DNA of 64,000 nt from Ekhidna lutea. GTDB taxonomy: Bacteria > Bacteroidota > Bacteroidia > Cytophagales > Cyclobacteriaceae. Below the pieces are notes generated by a model. That model ran no database searches and was not told where the DNA came from. It saw only the letters and a program-made list of their open reading frames with translations. Each line of letters begins with the position of its first letter. Positions within the stretch are counted from its first letter, which is position 1. The translations under genes and the position numbers were made by a program. The stretch covers positions 620,001 to 684,000 of the forward strand of contig NZ_FZPD01000002.1 in NCBI RefSeq assembly GCF_900188325.1. Direction: 5' to 3'. Of this stretch, positions 1 through 6,493 are shown piece after piece.

Positions 1-1
1 T

Positions 2-235
2 GCCCCTAAAAAGGTGAAGCAATCCGTAACCGGCAATGGCAATGCCAGCAAGGAGCAGGTGGCCAATATGATCCAGATGCTGTTGAAATTTGAAGATGCG
101 CCCAAACTTATGGATGCCACGGATGCACTTGCGGTAGCGATTTGTCATCATTATACTTCCAAGTCGCCGCTCGGAGGCGGTGGTAAGAAAAGCTGGAAAG
201 CGTTTATTTCTGATAATCCTGGGAGGGTGAAGTGA
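2..235 (+). CDS. ruvC: RuvC Holliday junction resolvase, C-terminal part
   Basis: This is the 3' end of the gene; the reading frame is open to the left edge, so the N-terminus lies outside the window. RuvC is the endonuclease that cuts Holliday junctions with RuvAB during recombinational repair. The segment has the family motif VTGNGNASKEQV and the C-terminal DATDALAVAICHH, which carries the last two acidic metal-binding residues and the adjacent histidines of the RuvC active site. A GTG at position 14 could be read as a start but would remove most of the fold, so it is not used. Identification is strong although only about 77 residues are visible. Confidence 0.93.
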   Translation, partial: APKKVKQSVTGNGNASKEQVANMIQMLLKFEDAPKLMDATDALAVAICHHYTSKSPLGGGGKKSWKAFISDNPGRVK

Positions 236-257
236 GCTGGTGTAAAAGGTGAGCAAC

Positions 258-304
258 ATCCCCCTGCCATTACACAACTCCAACGCACCCCCTTCAAAGG
301 GGGA
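258..304. repeat. CCCCCTTCAAAGGGGG palindrome repeat
   Basis: The block starts with ACATCCCCCT and ends in a perfect hairpin, CCCCCTT-CA-AAGGGGG (288-303), followed by ATTT. The same two pieces recur at 48249-48292. It lies just after ruvC, so it may serve as a bidirectional terminator, but its recurrence points to a dispersed intergenic repeat. Confidence 0.6.
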
Positions 305-345
305 TTTAGCGGTTTCGGGACGGTTCAGTCGCCTCGAGTATAATT

Positions 346-624
346 TCATTTATCTCCGCAAAGCGAATGGGCACTTAATACGTATACAGTAACTACTCTT
401 TCTTTGATAGCATAAACCAACCGATGTTTTCTGTTAATCCGCCTGGAGTATAAACCAGCCAATTCGTGCTTTAACATTTCAGGCTGCCCAGTTCCTGTTT
501 TTGGATGTTCCATTAGCTCGTTAAGTAATCGTTGTATCTTCTTTAAAATTGATTGATCTCCAGCCTTTTTGTGTTTTTCTATGTCTTCCAATGCCTGATC
601 TGAGAATTCTAACGTATAGCTCAT
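346..624 (-). CDS. YoeB/Txe-family toxin with altered catalytic C-terminus
   Basis: 92-residue protein of the Txe/YoeB branch of the RelE/ParE toxins, ribosome-dependent mRNA endonucleases. The core GQPEMLKHELAGLYSRRI and HRLVYAI match YoeB, including the general-base glutamate (E49) and the arginine (R68). The family normally ends with GHY, whose His and Tyr are catalytic (H83/Y84 in E. coli). Here the end reads SAHSLCGDK, so Leu88-Cys89 stand where His-Tyr is expected. The start codon overlaps the antitoxin stop by four bases (ATGA), so the pair is translationally coupled. The fold and pairing are clear; activity is doubtful, and it may be a decaying or purely regulatory toxin. Confidence 0.87.
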   Translation of the reverse strand: MSYTLEFSDQALEDIEKHKKAGDQSILKKIQRLLNELMEHPKTGTGQPEMLKHELAGLYSRRINRKHRLVYAIKERVVTVYVLSAHSLCGDK

Positions 625-872
625 AGACCGAGTAACTCATTGATCTCTTGAGAAGAAGAAACCTTCTTAGTCTTACCTGCTTCAACCTGTCTCAGGCTGT
701 CCTTTATCCGTTCTACCATTTCAGCATTGAAGTAAAGATCTTCCTCTCCTACAGGAGTAAGGGCATATGCTCTATCTTTTCCCCGTTGAACAATAATCTG
801 CTCTCCTTTATCTGCTTTTTCAAAATACATCTTTTGATTTTGTCTAAACTCTCTGCTACTTATTACTAACAT
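621..872 (-). CDS. YefM/Phd-family antitoxin
   Basis: 83-residue antitoxin that would bind the toxin encoded immediately downstream and repress the shared promoter. The N-terminal half (MLVISSREFRQNQKMYFEKA, then GEQIIVQRGKDRAYALTPV) is the DNA-binding Phd/YefM fold; the charged C-terminal tail is the toxin-binding part. The ATG at 872 is chosen because upstream in-frame codons would run through the palindromic operator at 885-901 and the promoter -7 element at 900-907. Gene order antitoxin then toxin with a 4-base overlap is standard for yefM-yoeB. Confidence 0.9.
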   Translation of the reverse strand: MLVISSREFRQNQKMYFEKADKGEQIIVQRGKDRAYALTPVGEEDLYFNAEMVERIKDSLRQVEAGKTKKVSSSQEINELLGL

Positions 873-884
873 GATTTTAATTTG

Positions 885-901
885 TGTACCACAATGGTAC
901 A
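885..901 (-). promoter_or_regulatory. Operator palindrome of the toxin-antitoxin pair
   Basis: A perfect 17-base inverted repeat, TGTACCA-CAA-TGGTACA, lies 13 bases upstream of the antitoxin ATG. It contains the TGTAC core also found in the E. coli yefM-yoeB operator. It abuts the -7 element, so bound YefM/YoeB would block transcription start, which is the usual autorepression. Confidence 0.75.
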
Positions 902-934
902 AATATACGAAATAAAAAAGTGATATGTTCCAAA
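900..934 (-). promoter_or_regulatory. Promoter of the toxin-antitoxin pair
   Basis: Read on the minus strand, TATATTTG (900-907) is a perfect match to the Bacteroidota -7 consensus TAnnTTTG, with a TTTG 23 bases further upstream as a possible -33 element (spacing slightly long). It directly precedes the operator palindrome. Confidence 0.6.
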
Positions 935-967
935 TTTGTAACAGATTCATGCTAGCTCGCGGATCAT

Positions 968-1093
968 ATGCCGTTTAGTTAAGACTTTCTTACCCTCAGT
1001 CCCTAAAGGGATGACTTACAGGTTTGAGTCATTCCCCTTTAGGGGTCAGGGGTTTAATCAAATTGCTGAAAATTTTTCTTAACTCAACGGCAT
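968..1093. repeat. Interspersed inverted-repeat element, copy 1
   Basis: 126-bp element with terminal inverted repeats: left ATGCCGTTTAGTTAAG, right CTTAACTCAACGGCAT (one mismatch). Inside are two smaller palindromes, TCCCTAAAGGGA and CCCCTTTAGGGG. A second copy in the opposite orientation sits at 13691-13820 and aligns along its whole length. It encodes nothing and resembles a small non-autonomous (MITE-like) or REP-like element. Confidence 0.75.
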
Positions 1094-1114
1094 TGAATTA
1101 TAACAAGCAGCATC

Positions 1115-1150
1115 AGTCGTCCTACGACTTGGAGTCGTGGGACGACTTTT
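1115..1150. terminator. Hairpin with T-run
   Basis: A long stem, AGTCGTCC-t-ACGACT facing AGTCGT-g-GGACGACT with a short TGG loop (1115-1147), is followed by TTTT. It lies in the spacer between the repeat element and the tandem gene block. No plus-strand gene ends just upstream, so it is either a terminator for read-through or a palindromic repeat. The remaining bases up to 1294 show nothing else recognisable. Confidence 0.45.
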
Positions 1151-1294
1151 GATCAATTACCCTTTGATAGGTATTGACTTTAGCTGCCAAAAAGCTCAAT
1201 TTAAATTTTTCAATAATCCGGATGTATCACTCCTCAACCAAATGGGTGTGAGAGATATTTTGTAAATTAGTCTAACACCCAGTCACCAACAGCC

Positions 1295-1921
1295 ATGAAA
1301 ATACTTGCTAGTTATTTCATTCTATTTCTACCTTTTTTCATAACCGCTCAGACAGAGGACCCCAATGCTAAAGCGAAGGCAATGGGACTAACTGAGACCG
1401 ACATAGCTGATCTTTGTAATGCTGCAGTCGGCGATTTACCTAATTACTATGATTGGGAAGTCCCTCCTGTTTTTGAAATCATCTATGATGTAGAAGGTAA
1501 GCCATACCCTGACTTTCCTACGAAAAAAGAAGCCCACGATTGGCTGGACAAGATCTGGGAAGAAAAGTACTCGTGCGTCTATTGTGAGATTACGGATTCT
1601 ATAACGGGGACTTTGGATATGATGGGGCTTTATCATGAAACCGGAAATTGGGAAAAATGGGTCTACATCCTATATGATCCTGAGGGGCCATTCAAGGCAA
1701 AAGGCATCAACAAAATTCGCGTCATTAATGACTACCTGGAGGTGAAAGGCACCTTGTTGGACTATTTATACTACGTCACAGAGGAGCGACCTACTCGTGA
1801 GGTTGAGAAAAATCCTTCCTTTGAAGATTCACTCAATGGGATGAAAGCCCGAATCATCAAGTATGGGGGTAAAAGGATGAAAGACATGACACCCGAAGAA
1901 ATTGAAGAAAATAGCCAGTGA
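1295..1921 (+). CDS. Secreted protein of unknown function, tandem paralogue 1
   Basis: 208 residues, family not recognised. A signal peptide (MKILASYFILFLPFFITAQ) directs export; the mature part starts TEDPNAKAKAMGL. Visible conserved features across the three tandem copies are the block PYPDFPTKKEAHDWL, a Cys-x-x-Cys pair (CVYC, near residue 93) that could form a disulfide or bind metal, and KGTLLDYLYYVTEE. The C-terminus KRMKDMTPEEIEENSQ is charged and likely helical. It is the most divergent of the three copies and begins the block; the stop codon is one base before the next gene's ATG, so the genes are almost certainly co-transcribed and translationally linked. No function is assigned. 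Confidence 0.88.
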   Translation: MKILASYFILFLPFFITAQTEDPNAKAKAMGLTETDIADLCNAAVGDLPNYYDWEVPPVFEIIYDVEGKPYPDFPTKKEAHDWLDKIWEEKYSCVYCEITDSITGTLDMMGLYHETGNWEKWVYILYDPEGPFKAKGINKIRVINDYLEVKGTLLDYLYYVTEERPTREVEKNPSFEDSLNGMKARIIKYGGKRMKDMTPEEIEENSQ

Positions 1922-1922
1922 T

Positions 1923-2528
1923 ATGAAATACCTAATTATTCTACTTCTCCCAATTTCCCTCATAGCTCAGGATATAGATCCAAATGCTAAGGTGAAAGAG
2001 ATGGGATTGAGTGAAAATCAAATTAGTACGCTTTGCCAAGCTGCTATCGGAAAAATTCCAAAAAGGACAGATTGGGGGATTTACACCATAATGGAATATA
2101 TGTATGGATATGAAGGCAAACCCTATCCAGACTTCCCTTCCAAAAAAGAAGCTCATGAGTGGCTAGCGGAGATTTGGGATGAAAAATACGCCTGTGTCTA
2201 TTGTAAAATCACCTCAAGCATCACCGGATCATTAGATATGATGGCGCTCTACCATGAAAAACAAAATTGGGTATATGCGCTATATGATCCTGAAGGAGTT
2301 TTTAAAGCACCTATCAATAAAATTCGCATCATCAACGACTACCTGGAAATAAAAGGTACCCTGCTGGACTACCTCTACTATGTTACCGAAGAAAAGCCTA
2401 CCAGGGAGGTGGAGGGGAATCCAGCTTTTAAAAACTCATTGGATGGTATGAAGGCCCGCCTAATCGAGCACGGAGCAAAAAGGATGAAAGACATGACTCC
2501 TAAAGAAATTGAAGAAAACAGTCAGTGA
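1923..2528 (+). CDS. Secreted protein of unknown function, tandem paralogue 2
   Basis: 201 residues. The ATG at 1923, one base after the preceding stop (TGA-T-ATG), gives a normal signal peptide (MKYLIILLLPISLIAQ), so upstream in-frame codons inside the previous gene are not used. The architecture equals copy 1: signal peptide, variable N-terminal part, PYPDFPSKKEAHEWL, CVYC, then a highly conserved C-terminal half. From about 2120 onward the DNA is nearly identical to copy 3, with only a handful of changes in roughly 350 bases around and after the CVYC codons, while the segment for residues 20-65 differs strongly from both neighbours. This is the pattern of recent duplication or gene conversion. 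Confidence 0.88.
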   Translation: MKYLIILLLPISLIAQDIDPNAKVKEMGLSENQISTLCQAAIGKIPKRTDWGIYTIMEYMYGYEGKPYPDFPSKKEAHEWLAEIWDEKYACVYCKITSSITGSLDMMALYHEKQNWVYALYDPEGVFKAPINKIRIINDYLEIKGTLLDYLYYVTEEKPTREVEGNPAFKNSLDGMKARLIEHGAKRMKDMTPKEIEENSQ

Positions 2529-2529
2529 T

Positions 2530-3135
2530 ATGAAATACCTAATTATTTTCCTTCTCCCCTGCACCCTTTTCGGTCAGACAAAAGACCCCAACGCTAAGGT
2601 GAAAGAGATGGGGCTTACTGATCAAGACATCAATGACCTTTGTGAAACAACAAGTGGTAAATTACCTAACTTTTATGATTGGGGCATTCCCGCAGTTTTT
2701 GAGGTAATTTTTGACATTGAAGGAACACCCTATCCAGACTTCCCTTCCAAAAAAGAAGCCCATGAGTGGCTCGCGAAGATTTGGGAGGAAAAATACGCGT
2801 GTGTCTATTGTAAAATCACCTCAAGCATCACCGGATCATTAGATATGATGGCGCTCTACCATGAAGAACAAAATTGGGTATATACGCTATATGATCCTGA
2901 AGGAGTTTTTAAAGCACCTATCAATAAAATTCGCATCATCAACGACTACCTGGAAGTAAAAGGTACCCTGCTGGACTACCTCTACTATGTTACCGAAGAA
3001 AAGCCTACCAGGGAGGTGGAGGGGAATCCAGCTTTTAAAAACTCATTGGATGGTATGAAGGCGCGCCTAATCGAGCACGGAGCAAAAAGGATGAAAGACA
3101 TGACTCCTAAAGAAATTGAAGAAAACAGTCAGTGA
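2530..3135 (+). CDS. Secreted protein of unknown function, tandem paralogue 3
   Basis: 201 residues with signal peptide MKYLIIFLLPCTLFGQ; start chosen one base after the previous stop, as for copy 2. The first half (LPNFYDWGIPAVFEVIFDIEG) resembles copy 1 (LPNYYDWEVPPVFEIIYDVEG) more than copy 2, whereas the second half is almost base-for-base copy 2. The gene is therefore a mosaic. Its TGA overlaps the ATG of the following membrane protein gene by one base (TGATG), continuing the coupled arrangement. Function unknown. Confidence 0.88.
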   Translation: MKYLIIFLLPCTLFGQTKDPNAKVKEMGLTDQDINDLCETTSGKLPNFYDWGIPAVFEVIFDIEGTPYPDFPSKKEAHEWLAKIWEEKYACVYCKITSSITGSLDMMALYHEEQNWVYTLYDPEGVFKAPINKIRIINDYLEVKGTLLDYLYYVTEEKPTREVEGNPAFKNSLDGMKARLIEHGAKRMKDMTPKEIEENSQ

Positions 3136-3724
3136 TGCGGGAGTTTGTTGCCAACTTCCTCTACCCCAGCCTACTTTACGCATTACCCATGTACGTGCTG
3201 CTCAGTATTTTTCTTGCTCACAAAGCCAATAAAAATGTACATCGAAAATCAGAAAACCTCCAAGAAACGCGATTTTCCTATGGCTGGTCTCGAGAAGCTT
3301 ATGCCCTCCACTTTGGTGTTTCCGCACTACTCCTGTGGTTGGCCATCATGTTTTATGCCTATGACCTGGGATGGTTTGTAGATGTGCTATGCCTAATCGG
3401 CCTGTTATTGGGATTGGCTCTTTTCTTTGGATTTTTCCAGGTCGAAAAAATTTACATTGATGAGACAGCCGTGTATTTCGTTCCGGCGTTTGGAAGCACG
3501 GCACATTTTGCCTTCACGGACATACGAAAGGTAGTGATCGAAAAAGATCAGCGCACTTATCGGGATGTGAGCCAGGATACGTACGAGGTGAAGCTATTTA
3601 CTGACGAGCAGCAGAAAGACCTATCAGAAAACACCCATATATGCTGGATTTAATCGTACACCTGGAAGAAAAAATAGGCAAAGAAAAATTTGAACTGATC
3701 GATAAAACGTCCGGCGAAAAATGA
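3135..3724 (+). pseudogene. Membrane protein with PH-like C-terminal domain, frameshifted
   Basis: The frame from ATG 3135 encodes two or three membrane segments (about residues 9-28 and 62-103) followed by a soluble beta-rich stretch (IYIDETAVYFVPAF, then DIRKVVIEK) like a bacterial PH-type domain. It stops at 3653 after a sudden meaningless tail. In another frame from about 3629 the sequence continues sensibly (HPYMLDLIVHLEEKIGKEKF...) to a TGA at 3722-3724 that overlaps the next ATG by four bases. Adding one A to the A-run at 3628-3631 restores a single protein of about 196 residues. The gene therefore carries a one-base deletion, or the sequence has an error there. The coupling to both neighbours supports the longer ancestral form. 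Confidence 0.7.
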
Positions 3725-4548
3725 AGCGTTGGTTCATCATTGCTACGCTAGCCTGCATCGGCACTATACAGGCACAATACCTGGGACAGACCATTGCTGA
3801 CTTTGAAGCCAAATTTCAAGTTGACATTCTGGTTGATTCCATCGATGTGATCCATCAAGGTATTTCTCCTTTAGAGCAAAGAAATAAGCATGGAAATGTT
3901 ACGGTTATTATTCCAGGTGATGCATTCCACCCTCAGCCAAGAGATACAGTACTTTATCAGTATTTGATTTTTTTAGATAATGAATTATCAAAGTATCCGG
4001 ATGGCTATTTGGTTAAAAACGGAGTTGAGGCCATTGCCCTGGGTGAAAAGCTCTATGTGGGTGAAACCAAACGTAGTGCCATTCCCCATTACAGATCCAA
4101 AACACTACTGTATGAAGCCTCCTACCCGATCTTATACGATGAGACATACATGGCCAATGTGATTCATCATGAGCTGCATCATTTTGCCGAGTACTCCCTT
4201 CAAAAGGCGGACAAATACTACAAGAAATGGAATAAAATCAATCCCAAAAAATTCAACTATGGATATGGTGGGGTCATGCAGTTTGATAAACGTTACAAGA
4301 ACATTGATTTCACTTCACATAATCATCCTCGGGAAGGGTTCATTGGCAATTATGCGATGACCGGAGCAGAAGAAGATCGGGCCATGATCGTTGCATTAAT
4401 AATGAACGAGCGGGAACGGGGTGACCTGCTCAAATGGCTACCAATAGATGAACGGCTAAGAAAGAAAGTAGAACTAGCCATTGAGATATTGAATGAATTG
4501 AGTGGAACTACTGAAAATTACTGGACGGAGGTGATGGTTGGGCATTAA
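3721..4548 (+). CDS. Secreted HExxH zincin-type metallopeptidase, unassigned
   Basis: 275 residues with signal peptide MKRWFIIATLACIGTIQAQ. The segment NVIHHELHHFAEYS contains HExxH (H150, E151, H154), the zinc-binding and catalytic signature of zincins; downstream GAEEDRAMI (about 215-223) offers a glutamate that could be the third ligand, as in gluzincins. There is no closer family match that I can name. The gene ends the coupled five-gene block after the frameshifted membrane protein, so it probably acts at the cell surface or periplasm together with the three tandem secreted proteins, perhaps processing them; that partnership is inference. Confidence 0.8.
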   Translation: MKRWFIIATLACIGTIQAQYLGQTIADFEAKFQVDILVDSIDVIHQGISPLEQRNKHGNVTVIIPGDAFHPQPRDTVLYQYLIFLDNELSKYPDGYLVKNGVEAIALGEKLYVGETKRSAIPHYRSKTLLYEASYPILYDETYMANVIHHELHHFAEYSLQKADKYYKKWNKINPKKFNYGYGGVMQFDKRYKNIDFTSHNHPREGFIGNYAMTGAEEDRAMIVALIMNERERGDLLKWLPIDERLRKKVELAIEILNELSGTTENYWTEVMVGH

Positions 4549-4600
4549 TAGGTTGTTCCCAAGACCTGAATATGCTCAGTTACGGAAGGATGAAATAACC

Positions 4601-6487
4601 TTAAGTCTTATTTACAAACACTAGTTGTCTAACCTCGGTCTTTTTTACATCGGAAACAAAACCCTGAAAGTCAGCATATTTAGATGGATCATGAAGACCA
4701 GCATTAATCACAAGCTTTCTAACCATGATTACCTTTTCCCCATCTTTAATGACACTAAAATCAAGCGAACCATACTCGCCTTTCATATTCATGTCTCTGT
4801 AGTTTGATTCAAGATGATAGCCAACCGGCACTTCAAAAATCAGAGAATCTAAATAAGTTTTACCATATCCTATTTCAAACGGATACTGTTTGGTGCTTCT
4901 ATCAACTATCAAATCATCCGAGTTTAGAAATCCACGCAAAGGTACAAATAGTCTTTTCCCGGCTTTTTTCACTGCGTTATTCAGTTGAAAGGTCGCACTA
5001 AGCTTTCCTTCAGGAACAATTTCATTTGTTGGCGGCTCAAATTTTATGTCCTCCAGGTTCATTGAACTCCAATCACTCCTATCTACAAACCAATCTATCT
5101 GATCCTGATCATCAGCCACCGAAAAGTCATCAAACCTATTTTCCTCGATCATTAGTCCGGTGTAAACCCTATTCAACTCAATTGCTACAATCCCATCGGG
5201 ATTTAACTTAATTTGATATTTTGATACCTTTTTACTTTCCGCCGGAGCATACTTTTTTGTTCTTATTATTTCACTACCCTGCTCCTTAATAAGTAAAGCG
5301 TTTCTATCGCTCGTAAAACTCCCCATATATCCAAAAGGGTTCGTTTGAGAGGTGCACTCCAGCCAAACTGTATCGTTCGCCATGGGTACTGTAAGTATCG
5401 CATGATTGAATTTCGACATGGGAAAATCTTTCTTGGTATCAGAAGCATTCTTTCCAGCATTTATCAACGTGTAATAGGAATCTACTCCTACTCGTTCAAG
5501 CAGTGATTTGGTATAAAAAGATAATGCTTTACAATCCCCATATCCGTTCGTATGAACAAAGTTGGAACTGAATGGCTGCCAACCACCAATGCCAAGCTGA
5601 ATACTTACATACCTTGTACGCTCCTGTAAATAATCATACACTATTTTGACTTTTTCATGTTCACTTGCATCGCCAGGGATTAGAGACTGTATCTCATTTA
5701 ATACTGCACTATCCAGATCATCCTTTCCGGCATTCAACCGGCTAATCCAATCTCCAAAGGAGGTCCAGCTGTCCATATTCCCCTCGATAAAGTCCATTTG
5801 AAATTGATTTGGAGCGGTATAAACAACCGGACCATAGTATTCATCATCATAGGTATAATACTCCGTTTTATAGGGTTTGAGGTTGGTGACCTGCCAATGA
5901 ACTTTTTTTCCTTCTTCAACTACTTCCGGATCAACATTAAAAGACTTGAAGCGAAATGAGTTTGGAAGCTCACTTTCGACGGTAAAGGCTGCCGAGATAA
6001 CAGCTACATCTTCATCCTGCGGTTGCCATTTTGGATAAAACATGGATCCCGAATAGGTGACTTCATAATCAACCTCTATTTCATAGGGAAGGTCGTTTTC
6101 AATAATATTCCGATACAATAGCCTGCTATCGGAAGCCATACTGTATCCCTTAAGACTCACATCATTGAAATCCTTCAATTTCAGCTTTTCCCGTACGCTT
6201 CCATTTAAAGATCTGACCGTAACATTGACAAACTCTACATTTTTAAATTGATCCTGATGCAGGTAAAGATCTTTGCCTTGATTTAAAGGATCTTTTAAAA
6301 TAATAACCTTGTATTTTCTTACAAGCTTAGACTCATTAATATCCTTTACAGAAAACAGGGTACTGTCAAATACGATAACCTCATTAGCGTTTTGAATCAG
6401 GGAGTCTTCCAAGGCTGAAAGATCATACTGGCCAAGGCTAGAGAAAAATATGCCTGCAAAAACGAATGAAATCAGGATCCGACTCAT
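4601..6487 (-). CDS. DUF3857 / transglutaminase-like secreted protein, active-site residues present
   Basis: 628 residues with signal peptide (MSRILISFVFAGIFFSSLGQ). The N-terminal half is the beta-rich DUF3857 domain (around residues 55-215); the middle is a transglutaminase-like cysteine protease fold (about 260-385), and the rest is a beta-rich C-terminal domain. The nucleophile is visible in YGDCKALSF (C319), the histidine in FNHAILTV (H362), and an acidic residue follows in WLECTS. Proteins of this type are exported in Bacteroidota; substrates are not established. It starts six bases after the stop of the upstream paralogue, so both are in one operon. Confidence 0.88.
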   Translation of the reverse strand: MSRILISFVFAGIFFSSLGQYDLSALEDSLIQNANEVIVFDSTLFSVKDINESKLVRKYKVIILKDPLNQGKDLYLHQDQFKNVEFVNVTVRSLNGSVREKLKLKDFNDVSLKGYSMASDSRLLYRNIIENDLPYEIEVDYEVTYSGSMFYPKWQPQDEDVAVISAAFTVESELPNSFRFKSFNVDPEVVEEGKKVHWQVTNLKPYKTEYYTYDDEYYGPVVYTAPNQFQMDFIEGNMDSWTSFGDWISRLNAGKDDLDSAVLNEIQSLIPGDASEHEKVKIVYDYLQERTRYVSIQLGIGGWQPFSSNFVHTNGYGDCKALSFYTKSLLERVGVDSYYTLINAGKNASDTKKDFPMSKFNHAILTVPMANDTVWLECTSQTNPFGYMGSFTSDRNALLIKEQGSEIIRTKKYAPAESKKVSKYQIKLNPDGIVAIELNRVYTGLMIEENRFDDFSVADDQDQIDWFVDRSDWSSMNLEDIKFEPPTNEIVPEGKLSATFQLNNAVKKAGKRLFVPLRGFLNSDDLIVDRSTKQYPFEIGYGKTYLDSLIFEVPVGYHLESNYRDMNMKGEYGSLDFSVIKDGEKVIMVRKLVINAGLHDPSKYADFQGFVSDVKKTEVRQLVFVNKT

Positions 6488-6493
6488 CTCTTA

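Noticed and set aside
14-235. GTG at 14 as a complete short gene
   Set aside because: The frame is open to the window edge and the product is the C-terminus of RuvC, so this is a truncated gene.
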